From Tetzosporium hominis (GTDB lineage Bacteria > Bacillota > Bacilli > Bacillales_A > Planococcaceae), in NCBI RefSeq assembly GCF_002265435.1, contig NZ_NOKQ01000134.1, positions 1 through 64,000 on the forward strand: a DNA stretch of 64,000 nucleotides, read 5' to 3'. Positions 7,399 to 14,986 of the stretch are shown here, piece after piece. The notes under the pieces are model-generated. The model saw nothing but the letters and a program-made list of their open reading frames with translations, did not search any database and was not told where the DNA came from. Every line of letters begins with the position of its first letter. Position 1 is the stretch's first letter. Position numbers and translations under genes: made by a program.

Positions 7399-8235
7399 GT
7401 GGAACTGACATTGCAATCTACAAAGACGTTACAAAACGGTATAGAAATTCCACGCCTAGGTCTTGGCGTCTACAAAATGACAGACCGAGATGAAGCGCTA
7501 CAAGCGATTTCACATGCACTAAAAAGCGGTTATCGCCACATCGATACAGCCTCTTTATATGACAACGAACAAGAGGTAGGAGAAGCGGTACGCCATTCGG
7601 GTATCGATCGCTCTGAAATCTTTGTTACAACGAAAGTTTGGAACTCAGATCAAGGATATGACCAGACATTGCGTGCCTTTGAGAAATCTTTGAAGTTATT
7701 GAACATGGACTATTTAGATCTTTATCTTACACATTGGCCGGTTGAAGAGACGTATGTAGATACTTACCGAGCAATTGAGCGCTTATACGACGAGAAGTTA
7801 CTCCGTGCAACGGGTGTCTCCAATCACCATGCACACCACTTAGAGAAAATCATGGCAACCGCGAATGTGGCGCCTATGATGAATCAAGTAGAGTGTCACC
7901 CGCGCCTTGCTCAGTTTGAGCTGCGTGAGTTCTGTAAAGAGCACAACATTGCAGTGACGAGCTGGTCGCCTTTGTCACGTGGACACCTTTTAAAAGAACC
8001 AAGTCTCGTTCGTTTGGCCGAAAAACACGGAAAGTCGACGGCGCAGATCATCATTCGTTGGCACTTACAAGGAGATTTGGTTGTCATACCGAAATCCGTT
8101 AAGCCTCATCGTATCGAAGAAAATGCAGATGTTTATGATTTTGAGCTCTCTGCTGAAGACATGCGGATCATTGATGCATTGAACCGTAATGAACGGGTCG
8201 GCAAAGATCCCGACAACTTCCATTTTGATTTTTAA
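7399..8235 (+). CDS. Aldo/keto reductase (AKR5-like, YtbE/YvgN type)
   Basis: 278-residue NADPH-dependent TIM-barrel oxidoreductase of the cytoplasm that reduces aldehydes such as methylglyoxal. The catalytic tetrad is visible: D49 and Y54 in DTASLYDNEQEVG, K79 in TTKVW, H112 in THWP. The cofactor loop IPKSVKPHRIEEN near the C-terminus contacts the 2'-phosphate of NADPH in this family. GTG at 7399 lies 8 nt after GAGGAG and is preferred over the GTG at 7390. Physiological substrate unknown. Confidence 0.9.
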   Translation: MELTLQSTKTLQNGIEIPRLGLGVYKMTDRDEALQAISHALKSGYRHIDTASLYDNEQEVGEAVRHSGIDRSEIFVTTKVWNSDQGYDQTLRAFEKSLKLLNMDYLDLYLTHWPVEETYVDTYRAIERLYDEKLLRATGVSNHHAHHLEKIMATANVAPMMNQVECHPRLAQFELREFCKEHNIAVTSWSPLSRGHLLKEPSLVRLAEKHGKSTAQIIIRWHLQGDLVVIPKSVKPHRIEENADVYDFELSAEDMRIIDALNRNERVGKDPDNFHFDF

Positions 8236-8242
8236 TCTAAAG

Positions 8243-8277
8243 AAAACGCCGTTCCTCAAGGGAAACGGCGTTTTTTT
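8243..8277. terminator. Bidirectional terminator
   Basis: AAACGCCGTT ... AACGGCGTTT followed by T7 on the plus strand and preceded by A-rich sequence. It sits between the convergent aldo/keto reductase and pseudouridine synthase genes, and the last bases include the stop codon of the latter. Confidence 0.88.
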
Positions 8278-9124
8278 AGGTTCTTGGGATTTCCACATTC
8301 ACCAGTTCACCAGTCAGTGGATGGCGGAACTGGATACGGAAGGCTTGCAATGCGTAATGGGGAGCTTTGATTGCTTTAGCTCCGTATAACGTGTCTCCTA
8401 CGATCGGATGGCCGATATGCGCCATATGGACACGGATCTGATGTGTGCGTCCTGTCTCAAGTAATACGTGAACTTTCGTAATCTGAGGGTTACGCCCGAC
8501 TACTTGATAGTGGGTAATGGCAGTCTGGCCAGTCTGTGAGACGCGACGGCGAGTAGGATGGTGACGGTCAGAGGCGATGGCCGCTTTGATCGTACCATGA
8601 TCATTCTTCACAGCGCCTTCTACAATAGCTTCATACGTCCGGACGATTTGCTTTTTCTCAAGCATTCTATCGAGTAAGTTTTTAGCTATCGGATGCTTCG
8701 CAATCAATACTAGCCCACTTGTTCCTTCATCTAGACGGTGAACATGTTCAGCGTACGAATTACCTTTAGCGTCTAGGTAGTGAAATACACCGTTCATTAG
8801 TGTCGCGGTTTCCGTCACGTCGTTCGGGTGTGTTTTCATACCAGCAGGTTTTCCAACGATAAGCAAGTGCTCATCTTCGTAAAACGGCTGGACAGGCACT
8901 TTGGGATTTGGGAAGTACTGAGACGCTTCGTCTTCAAAACGAATATGGAGCAGCTGTTCCGGCTGCAATGGCTGACTCCAATCGAGTGGAATACCTTCAG
9001 GTGTTTGGACTGCCTTTTGCATGCGCAAGTTATGGATGGTCTTCTTCCCAAGCTGCCAATTGTCCTTCAGCAACTCTTCAATGGTAAGTACACCTGGGCT
9101 TTTAATCTTTACAAGAAACTTCAT
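8276..9124 (-). CDS. RluA-family rRNA/tRNA pseudouridine synthase
   Basis: 282-residue RNA-modifying enzyme. An N-terminal S4-like part (1-70, VLTIEELLKDNWQLGKKTI) precedes the catalytic domain. The active-site motif HRLDEGTSG (129-137) contains nucleophile Asp132; most RluA proteins read HRLDxxTSG, so it fits. TGRTHQIRVHMAHIGHPIVG (about 225-244) is the second family signature. Target uridine cannot be assigned; B. subtilis has several paralogues (YhcT, YjbO, YlyB), of which YhcT is the likely relative because the yhc neighbours follow. Confidence 0.9.
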   Translation of the reverse strand: MKFLVKIKSPGVLTIEELLKDNWQLGKKTIHNLRMQKAVQTPEGIPLDWSQPLQPEQLLHIRFEDEASQYFPNPKVPVQPFYEDEHLLIVGKPAGMKTHPNDVTETATLMNGVFHYLDAKGNSYAEHVHRLDEGTSGLVLIAKHPIAKNLLDRMLEKKQIVRTYEAIVEGAVKNDHGTIKAAIASDRHHPTRRRVSQTGQTAITHYQVVGRNPQITKVHVLLETGRTHQIRVHMAHIGHPIVGDTLYGAKAIKAPHYALQAFRIQFRHPLTGELVNVEIPRT

Positions 9125-9143
9125 AGAGAACTCCTTCGGGCAC

Positions 9144-9614
9144 TTAGTTTTTTACAACTTCATCAAAGAAGCGCAAGATATCCGCTTCTGGGATCGCTCC
9201 AGTAGCGCGCATTTCTTCTTCACCTTCATTAAAGTGAATAAGGGTTGGAGTCGATTGGATATTAAAGTCCGCTCCACCTTGTGGATACTCGAGTAAGTTA
9301 TACTGAACGATTTCCACATCTTCTTGATCCGCAAGAGGCATCAAGACTGGAGTCATTTCTTTACAGAAACTACATTCTGGGCTAAAGAAATAGACCGTCA
9401 CAGATTCCTTGTTATCTAGTTTTTCTTGTAGTTCATCTGGCAAGATAATGTTTTGGTAGTTCTCATCATCAATCAAATCAATGGTAGATTGTGATAAGTC
9501 TTCCGTGTCGTACGGATTGTTTGCCAATTTTTCCTGATTGGAAAGATTCGTTAAGACGATGATTAGTACAAATGCAGCGACAATCACACCGCCGAAAATC
9601 AGTAGTTTTTTCAT
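9144..9614 (-). CDS. Membrane-anchored thioredoxin-like thiol-disulfide protein
   Basis: 156 residues: an N-terminal membrane anchor (about 4-20, LLIFGGVIVAAFVLIIVL), then an extracytoplasmic thioredoxin fold with active site CSFC (C81, C84) in FFSPECSFCKEM and a cis-Pro loop STPTLIHF. ATG at 9614 follows AAGGAGGACAAAAC; a longer upstream reading would overlap bdbC extensively and lacks a ribosome site. The start overlaps the bdbC stop by 3-4 nt. Together with the DsbB-like partner it should form or isomerise disulfides in exported proteins, as BdbC with its thioredoxin partners does. Confidence 0.88.
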   Translation of the reverse strand: MKKLLIFGGVIVAAFVLIIVLTNLSNQEKLANNPYDTEDLSQSTIDLIDDENYQNIILPDELQEKLDNKESVTVYFFSPECSFCKEMTPVLMPLADQEDVEIVQYNLLEYPQGGADFNIQSTPTLIHFNEGEEEMRATGAIPEADILRFFDEVVKN

Positions 9615-10042
9615 GCTGTTTTGTCCTCCTTGTTGTGTTTGACAAGAATCAAGCTGATGATAGCAATTCCGATGAATGCCACTAAGGCTAAAAATGGAAT
9701 CGTGATAAATCCGAGATAATTGATGTATTCGCCTGTACAGGAGACAACGCCGCAAGCAGGAGCTCGTTCCCCAAAGAAATCAATTTTTTGAATGGCGTAG
9801 TGATAGCCGCTCGTCAACGCTCCAATAGAAGAGAAGACCAGTGTTGTCAAAGCGATTCTTGCATTCTTTTGGTAAATAGCAATACCTGAAATCAATACAA
9901 TAGGATACATCAAAATGCGTTGATACCAACAAAGTTCGCATGGTTCATACCCACGAATCTCAGAAAAATAAAGAGAACCCAGAGTAGCAACTAGTGCGAG
10001 CCCGAAAATACCGAGTAACCCGTTTTCTGTCTTTTTAGTCAT
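9611..10042 (-). CDS. bdbC: DsbB-type disulfide oxidoreductase BdbC
   Basis: 143-residue integral membrane protein with four helices. It transfers electrons from the extracytoplasmic thiol oxidase to quinone. Seen: CELC (C35, C38) in the first loop after GYEP, and CGVVSC (C97, C102) in the second loop, the two redox pairs of the family. Upstream gene of a two-gene operon with the thioredoxin-like protein, ATGA overlap. Confidence 0.92.
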   Translation of the reverse strand: MTKKTENGLLGIFGLALVATLGSLYFSEIRGYEPCELCWYQRILMYPIVLISGIAIYQKNARIALTTLVFSSIGALTSGYHYAIQKIDFFGERAPACGVVSCTGEYINYLGFITIPFLALVAFIGIAIISLILVKHNKEDKTA

Positions 10043-10133
10043 ACATAGATTGTCCTTTCAGGAGCAGTTTCTCTTCAAGTATAGACAATAGACAGAATCA
10101 AGTAAATTATTTTCAACCTCTTCCACAACAAGG

Positions 10134-10139
10134 TATAAT
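10134..10139 (+). promoter_or_regulatory. Candidate -10 element for yhcX
   Basis: A perfect TATAAT, 31 bp before the GTG start. The -35 (TTCAAC, 16-bp spacing) is poor, so only the -10 is convincing. Confidence 0.5.
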
Positions 10140-10169
10140 GAGGGATAACGTCCTGAAGGAGGGGTTTGT

Positions 10170-11714
10170 GTGAAAGAAGAATTCGATTCCACCCAATTTG
10201 AAAAGCATATGATCATCCGACCGATGACATTTGCTGATATAGATTCGATTTTAGAGATGCAGCGCTTGTCATTCCCAGGTATGGAGCCTTGGAAAGTGGA
10301 GCATTTACGAAGCCATTTGACGGTGTTCCCAGATGGGCAACTCGTGGCTGAACTCGATGGCAAAGTCATTGGGTCTTGTTCGAGTCTGATCATCAACTTT
10401 GATGAGTACGATGACCGCCATTCCTGGTCTGATGTCACAGATGGTGGCTACATCACGAATCACAATCCGGATGGCTATAATTTATACGGGATTGAAGTCA
10501 TGGTGCACCCGGATTATCGCCGAATGAAAGTGGGCCAGCGACTGTATGAAGGAAGAAAAGATATTGCGAGACAATACAATCTGAAATCCATCATCATTGG
10601 TGGCCGAATTCCGAACTATCATAAATATTCGGATGAAATGTCTCCTCGTGAATATGTGACAGCTGTGTCACGTCATAAAATCTATGACCCGGTACTGACA
10701 TTCCAGTTGATGAACGGCTTTACTTTAATGCGGATCAATCCAAACTATTTACCAGACGATAAAGCATCGGGTAAATTTGCAACGCTTATGGAATGGAACA
10801 ACGTGGACTACATTCCACTTTCAAAACGCCACTTCCGAACAAGCTATCCTGTTCGGATCTGCGTAGTTCAGTACATGATGCGCAAAATCAACTCGTTTGA
10901 AGAATTTGCTAACCAAGTAGAATATTTTGTCGACGTGGCCTCAGACGCACAGTCTGATTTTGTTGTGTTCCCTGAGATTTTTACAACTCAGTTGATGTCT
11001 TTCTTAGAAGAGCCCTCACCGTCTCAGGCAGTTCGCAGACTAACAGAATACACACCGCAGTATATGGAGCTGTTCAGTGACTTATCAGTACGGTACAACA
11101 TCAACATCATTGCCGGCTCGCACTTTGTGAAAGAAGAAAACGATGAGATTTACAACATTGCCTATTTGTTCCACCGAGACGGTTCCATCGATAAGCAGTA
11201 CAAAATCCACATCACACCAAATGAACGCAAATGGTGGGGCATCAGCGCGGGGGATTCTGTCCGCGTATTTGATACGGATTGTGGGAAGATTGCCATCCAA
11301 ATCTGTTACGATATCGAGTTCCCAGAACTTGCTCGAATTGCTACAGATATGGGAGCCAACATCATCTTTACCCCGTTCTGTACGGAAGATCGCCAAGGCT
11401 ACTTGCGTGTGAAATATTGTGCGCAAGCGCGTGCTGTAGAAAACCAGATTTATACGGTCATTTCCGGAACTATCGGGAACTTACCTCAAACGGAAAATAT
11501 GGATATACAGTATGCTCAGTCTGCTATCTATGCACCTTCTGACTTTGAGTTCGCACGCGATGGTATTGTCGGTGAGACAGAAGCCAACGTGGAAATGGTC
11601 TTAATTGGAGACGTGGATCTCGAAATCCTTCGTCGTCAGCGTCAAGATGGAACGGTTAAGCAATTGAAAGATCGTAGGCATGATGTCTATACAGTAGAAT
11701 ATAAAAAAGGCTAA
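10170..11714 (+). CDS. yhcX: GNAT acetyltransferase-nitrilase/amidohydrolase fusion YhcX
   Basis: 514 residues. Residues 14-200 form a GNAT domain (MIIRPMTFADIDSILEMQ; acetyl-CoA loop around VHPDYRRMKVGQRLYEGRK). Residues 225-500 form a carbon-nitrogen hydrolase with the Glu-Lys-Cys triad E269 (VFPEIF), K345 (KQYKIHITP) and C379 (IQICYDIEFPE). The same two-domain gene lies next to yhcYZ in B. subtilis. Probable cytoplasmic amidase coupled to acyl transfer; substrate unknown. GTG start follows AAGGAGGGG. Confidence 0.9.
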   Translation: MKEEFDSTQFEKHMIIRPMTFADIDSILEMQRLSFPGMEPWKVEHLRSHLTVFPDGQLVAELDGKVIGSCSSLIINFDEYDDRHSWSDVTDGGYITNHNPDGYNLYGIEVMVHPDYRRMKVGQRLYEGRKDIARQYNLKSIIIGGRIPNYHKYSDEMSPREYVTAVSRHKIYDPVLTFQLMNGFTLMRINPNYLPDDKASGKFATLMEWNNVDYIPLSKRHFRTSYPVRICVVQYMMRKINSFEEFANQVEYFVDVASDAQSDFVVFPEIFTTQLMSFLEEPSPSQAVRRLTEYTPQYMELFSDLSVRYNINIIAGSHFVKEENDEIYNIAYLFHRDGSIDKQYKIHITPNERKWWGISAGDSVRVFDTDCGKIAIQICYDIEFPELARIATDMGANIIFTPFCTEDRQGYLRVKYCAQARAVENQIYTVISGTIGNLPQTENMDIQYAQSAIYAPSDFEFARDGIVGETEANVEMVLIGDVDLEILRRQRQDGTVKQLKDRRHDVYTVEYKKG

Positions 11715-11742
11715 GAGGCTGGTCATTGACCAGTCTTTTTTT
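11715..11742 (+). terminator. Terminator after yhcX
   Basis: GAGGCTGGT / ACCAGTCTT with a 5-nt loop and T run. It lies directly before the yhcY ribosome site, so yhcYZ may be partly read-through or have its own promoter. Confidence 0.75.
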
Positions 11743-11761
11743 AAAAGGACGGAGGAGACGT

Positions 11762-12880
11762 ATGAGTCCAGCATTAGATGACCACATGACGTTACTAAAA
11801 GAAATTGCCGAATTCTTAAATGAAGAAACTGAGATGGAGACGATGCTACAAGGCGCACTCAAAAAACTACTCACACGTAGCATTTTTGCATCAGGTTGGA
11901 TTTTCTTTATTGACGCAAAAGGCAAGCACCAACTCATTGCGGCAGAAAACCTGCCACCTGCCTTAATGGAGAATGAGTGCCGCTCGATGAAGCGGGGTGG
12001 CTGTTGGTGTGTCTCACGCTACAATAACGGGGAACTTCAAAAGGCATCGAACATCATCGAATGTCAGCGAATTGAACAAGCAGGGAAGCAGAGCACCTTG
12101 CCGTCTGCAGGAATCACCCACCATGCGACGGTCCCGTTGCAATCGGGAAAAGAAAAGTTCGGACTTTTGAATGTGGCGACACCGCACACAGTGGAATATG
12201 ATCAGAGTGAACTGGCTTTACTTGAATCCATTGCCTTTCAAATAGGCTCTGCCATTAAACGCATCTACTTGACGAAACAAGAGCAAGAAATCGCACTTGT
12301 TCAAGAACGAAACCGATTGGCACGAGACCTCCATGATTCTGTGAACCAGTTGTTGTTTTCCGTAACATTAACGTCTCGAGGTGCGATGGAAATGACAGAA
12401 GACCATGATCTGAAACAAGCGTTTTCTGATATCCATCAACTCACTCAAGAAGCTTTAACTGAAATGAGAGCTCTTATTTGGCAGCTCCGACCAAAAGGTC
12501 TAGAAACAGGTCTACTTGAAGGTATTAAAGGATACGCAGAGATGCTCGGGATCTCGCTCAAGACACAGGTGAGTGGAGTCATCCAACTGCCGTCTCGCAT
12601 TGAAGAGACCTTGTTTCGTATAGCTCAGGAAGGATTAAACAATATTCGCAAACATGCAGGGACACTCGATGCTGAGTTGTTTTTGACGATCACTTCTACG
12701 GATATTTTATTTATCTTAAAAGACACAGGCCGGGGGTTTGTAGCAGGGAAAATCCCTGAGAGCCTAGCATCTGTTGGGATGCAAAGTATGCAAGAACGAG
12801 TCAAAGCTGTCGAGGGAACGATTGAGTGGATCAGTTCTCCTGCAAAAGGGACAGAAGTCTTTGTCCGAATTCCATATTAA
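11762..12880 (+). CDS. yhcY: GAF-domain sensor histidine kinase YhcY
   Basis: 372-residue soluble kinase with no membrane segment. Residues 10-175 are a GAF-type sensor; residues about 180-250 hold the HisKA_3 dimerisation helix with phospho-accepting His191 in RNRLARDLHDSVNQLLFSV; the C-terminus is a HATPase (FRIAQEGLNNIRKHAG N-box, DTGRGF). The GAF domain carries a cysteine cluster (C73, C81, C83, C101: GGCWCV and NIIECQ) that may bind a metal, heme or sense redox state; this is inference. ATG 11762 follows ACGGAGGAG. Cognate of the downstream regulator. Confidence 0.9.
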   Translation: MSPALDDHMTLLKEIAEFLNEETEMETMLQGALKKLLTRSIFASGWIFFIDAKGKHQLIAAENLPPALMENECRSMKRGGCWCVSRYNNGELQKASNIIECQRIEQAGKQSTLPSAGITHHATVPLQSGKEKFGLLNVATPHTVEYDQSELALLESIAFQIGSAIKRIYLTKQEQEIALVQERNRLARDLHDSVNQLLFSVTLTSRGAMEMTEDHDLKQAFSDIHQLTQEALTEMRALIWQLRPKGLETGLLEGIKGYAEMLGISLKTQVSGVIQLPSRIEETLFRIAQEGLNNIRKHAGTLDAELFLTITSTDILFILKDTGRGFVAGKIPESLASVGMQSMQERVKAVEGTIEWISSPAKGTEVFVRIPY

Positions 12881-12891
12881 GGAGGGGTCCG

Positions 12892-13536
12892 ATGATTCGC
12901 ATCGTGATTGCGGACGATCATCACGTCGTTCGAAGGGGCTTATTATTTTTTCTGAAGACACAAAAAGATTTTGAAGTAGTGGGAGAAGCAAAAGACGGGG
13001 AAGAGGCAATTGCGATTGCAACTGCAGTCAAACCAGATGTCGTGTTAATGGATTTAGTCATGCCGACAAAAGATGGAATCCAGGCAACCCGAGAAATTAA
13101 GAAGGTACTTCCTCACACTCATATTTTAATGCTTACCAGTTTTTCGGATCGCGATCATGTAGTTCCAGCGATTGAAGCAGGTGCTAGTGGGTACCAATTA
13201 AAAGATATTGAACCGGATGAGCTGGCTAGTGTGATCCGGCAGTTGATGAAGGGGGAGAAGCCCCTGAGTCCTGTAGCTCAGACGGAACTAGATAAGGACA
13301 GTCTAGAAGAGAAACCGCATCTGACAAATCCATTAACGGCCCGTGAGCAGGATGTGTTGGCTGAGCTGACTAAAGGGAAGAGCAATAAAGATATTGCTTC
13401 TACTTTGTTTGTTACGGAGAAAACTGTGAAAACGCATATATCCAATATCTTTTCCAAGCTCGATGTGCAAGACCGGACGCAAGCGGCACTTTATGCAGTA
13501 AAACATGGTCTGACAGAGCCTAGTGGAAAAGGATAA
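12892..13536 (+). CDS. yhcZ: NarL/FixJ-family response regulator YhcZ
   Basis: 214 residues. Receiver domain with acidic pair D8/D9 region (VIADDHH), phospho-acceptor Asp54 in DVVLMDLVMP, and switch Thr/Ser in MLTSF. A LuxR-type helix-turn-helix occupies about 145-210 (LTAREQDVLAELTKGKSNKD, VTEKTVKTHISNI). ATG 12892 follows AAGGAGGGG, 11 bp after the kinase stop, giving a canonical two-component operon. Targets unknown. Confidence 0.92.
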   Translation: MIRIVIADDHHVVRRGLLFFLKTQKDFEVVGEAKDGEEAIAIATAVKPDVVLMDLVMPTKDGIQATREIKKVLPHTHILMLTSFSDRDHVVPAIEAGASGYQLKDIEPDELASVIRQLMKGEKPLSPVAQTELDKDSLEEKPHLTNPLTAREQDVLAELTKGKSNKDIASTLFVTEKTVKTHISNIFSKLDVQDRTQAALYAVKHGLTEPSGKG

Positions 13537-13563
13537 AAGCGCCGTCCGAGGACAGCGCTTTTT
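13535..13563 (+). terminator. Terminator after yhcZ
   Basis: AAAAGCGCCGTCC / GGACAGCGCTTTTT with one C-A mismatch, T-rich tail. Confidence 0.8.
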
Positions 13564-13586
13564 CTTTAGTTTTCTTTGAAATTGTT

Positions 13587-13863
13587 TCTAGAGTGGCGTT
13601 CTTCACATCTAAGTGGAATCGAGTTGCGAACGCCAGAAATCCCCGCAAAAACCGGTCGCATCCATAGAGGCAAAGAGCGCCTCTACGGACACGCCCGGTT
13701 TTTACAAAATTTCTAGAGCGGCGTTCTTCACATCTAAAGAGTAATCGAGTTGCAGGCGTTAGAAATACACGTGAAAACCATTCACCCCAACCGAGGCAAA
13801 GAGCGCCTCAATTGGCGCGCCTGGTTTTCACGAGATTTCTGAGCGAACGCCTTCCACATCTAA
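13587..13863. repeat. Structured dispersed repeat, locus 1 (two units, one of each subtype)
   Basis: The order is R-body-R-body-R. R is a 25-27 bp boundary motif, for example 13711-13737, reading TTCTAGAGCGGCGTT then CTTCACATCTAA. Unit a (13613-13710) has hairpin arms AAAAACCGG/CCGGTTTTT around a core with TAGAGGCAAAGAGCGCCTCT. Unit b (13738-13836) has arms GTGAAAACCA/TGGTTTTCAC around CCGAGGCAAAGAGCGCCTC. An outer stem pairs GGCGTTAGAAAT with ATTTCT...AACGCC. The right end supplies the TAG stop of the cation exporter gene (13860-13862). It fills the gap between yhcZ and that gene. Confidence 0.85.
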
Positions 13864-14747
13864 ATGTCATCCTCTACTAAATCATACTCCGGTTCGATAT
13901 GGACCAAGACGATGGCATGGGGCTTTGCTTTTCGAACTTTTCGTTCAATCTCTTCTGTAATCCAGTGGCTCTCAATCACATTCAAATACGGATCCACCGT
14001 CACCGTGACATCAATCAAAGCTTGATTGCCGTGCATCCGTCCTTTTAAGTCAAGCACCTGAAATACTCCAGGCGTATGGGATACTAGGACGGAAAGTGCT
14101 TCTGAGTCATCGCTACTGAATCCATCAGACAAAGCAAAAGCTGCTTCATAGAAGATACTATAAGCCGTGTAGAGAATGATAACTCCCACAATAAATGCTG
14201 TGATCGTATCCAAGATAGGAAATCCTACGATGGCTCCGATAATACCAATAGAAGCTCCAAGTGACACGAGAGCATCCGAACGATTGTCCATAGCAGCAGC
14301 ACGTAAGGCGGAAGAGTCAATCTTATTCGCAAGCTTAACATTATAACGGTACACTCCATACATCACGACCGCACTCCCAAGCCCTACCCACAATGTGAGA
14401 AGGGAAGGACTTTCATGAACTGGATTCGCAAATCCACGAAGCGACTGCAATACAACTTGTAACCCGATGAATGCCATAATAAATGCAGCGGTCAGAGAAG
14501 CGATTGTCTCCGCACGCATGTGTCCGTAAGCATGCTGATCGTCTGGTGGCTTCTGAGAGATCCGCAAGCCGATCAGCACAGCTACACTCGCTATAATATC
14601 TGTAAAGTTGTTTAGTCCATCCGCTCGTAGCGCTTCTGAGTCTCCAATCAAGCCTACACTGTACTTGACGGAACTTAGAAGGATATAGACACCTATACTG
14701 AGCCAAGCGCCTTTTTCCCCTTTGCGCAAATTTGTATACAGTTCCAA
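13860..14747 (-). CDS. Cation diffusion facilitator exporter (MneS/YeaB-like)
   Basis: 295-residue membrane transporter of the CDF family, exporting a divalent metal (Mn2+ in B. subtilis MneP/MneS) by proton exchange. Six membrane helices; metal-site motifs DGLNNFTD in TM2 and MDNRSDAL in TM5; C-terminal cytoplasmic ferredoxin-like domain from about residue 210. The start is TTG at 14747, directly behind AAGGAGGAAACAA; the encoded MELYTNLRKGEKGAWLSIG matches the usual beginning of this group. Its stop TAG lies inside the repeat at 13587-13863. Metal specificity is inferred from family only. Confidence 0.85.
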   Translation of the reverse strand: MELYTNLRKGEKGAWLSIGVYILLSSVKYSVGLIGDSEALRADGLNNFTDIIASVAVLIGLRISQKPPDDQHAYGHMRAETIASLTAAFIMAFIGLQVVLQSLRGFANPVHESPSLLTLWVGLGSAVVMYGVYRYNVKLANKIDSSALRAAAMDNRSDALVSLGASIGIIGAIVGFPILDTITAFIVGVIILYTAYSIFYEAAFALSDGFSSDDSEALSVLVSHTPGVFQVLDLKGRMHGNQALIDVTVTVDPYLNVIESHWITEEIERKVRKAKPHAIVLVHIEPEYDLVEDDI

Positions 14748-14780
14748 ATTGTTTCCTCCTTGCAACTCCCTGTAAACGAC

Positions 14781-14807
14781 AAAAACGACTTCCGAAGAAG
14801 TCGTTTT
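14781..14807 (-). terminator. Terminator-like hairpin in the 5' leader of the CDF gene
   Basis: Perfect 11-bp stem AAAACGACTTC/GAAGTCGTTTT with a TTCG tetraloop and T5 tail in the minus direction. It lies between the promoter at 14842-14870 and the start codon, so full-length mRNA must read through it. Possible attenuator. Confidence 0.7.
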
Positions 14808-14841
14808 CGAGCACATGAATTGGTTAAGAATCTCGTCCTTA

Positions 14842-14870
14842 ATTCTACAGACTCCAAGATTCAAAGTCAA
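14842..14870 (-). promoter_or_regulatory. SigA promoter of the CDF exporter
   Basis: On the minus strand TTGACT, 17-bp spacer, TAGAAT. A start near 14835 gives a leader of about 90 nt. Confidence 0.75.
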
Positions 14871-14986
14871 TAAATGGTCAAATCTGGTTTCGAAAGTTAC
14901 AACTTTGTAAATTTAACTTAAATACTATCCATGCAAAAGTGTATTTTGTTACTATATAAGCAGAATCTTATTTTTCAGGAGGCGCT

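Noticed and set aside
9615-9755. Extended start of the thioredoxin-like gene
   Set aside because: It would overlap bdbC by over 140 bp in another frame; ATG 9614 has a strong ribosome site and begins a normal membrane anchor.
13587-13863. Insertion-sequence remnant
   Set aside because: No transposase fragment, no direct target duplication seen, and unit structure is that of multi-copy hairpins. A MITE origin stays possible but is not shown.
14781-14807. Mn riboswitch (yybP-ykoY) ahead of the CDF gene
   Set aside because: The leader before the hairpin is only about 30 nt and lacks the conserved riboswitch core.
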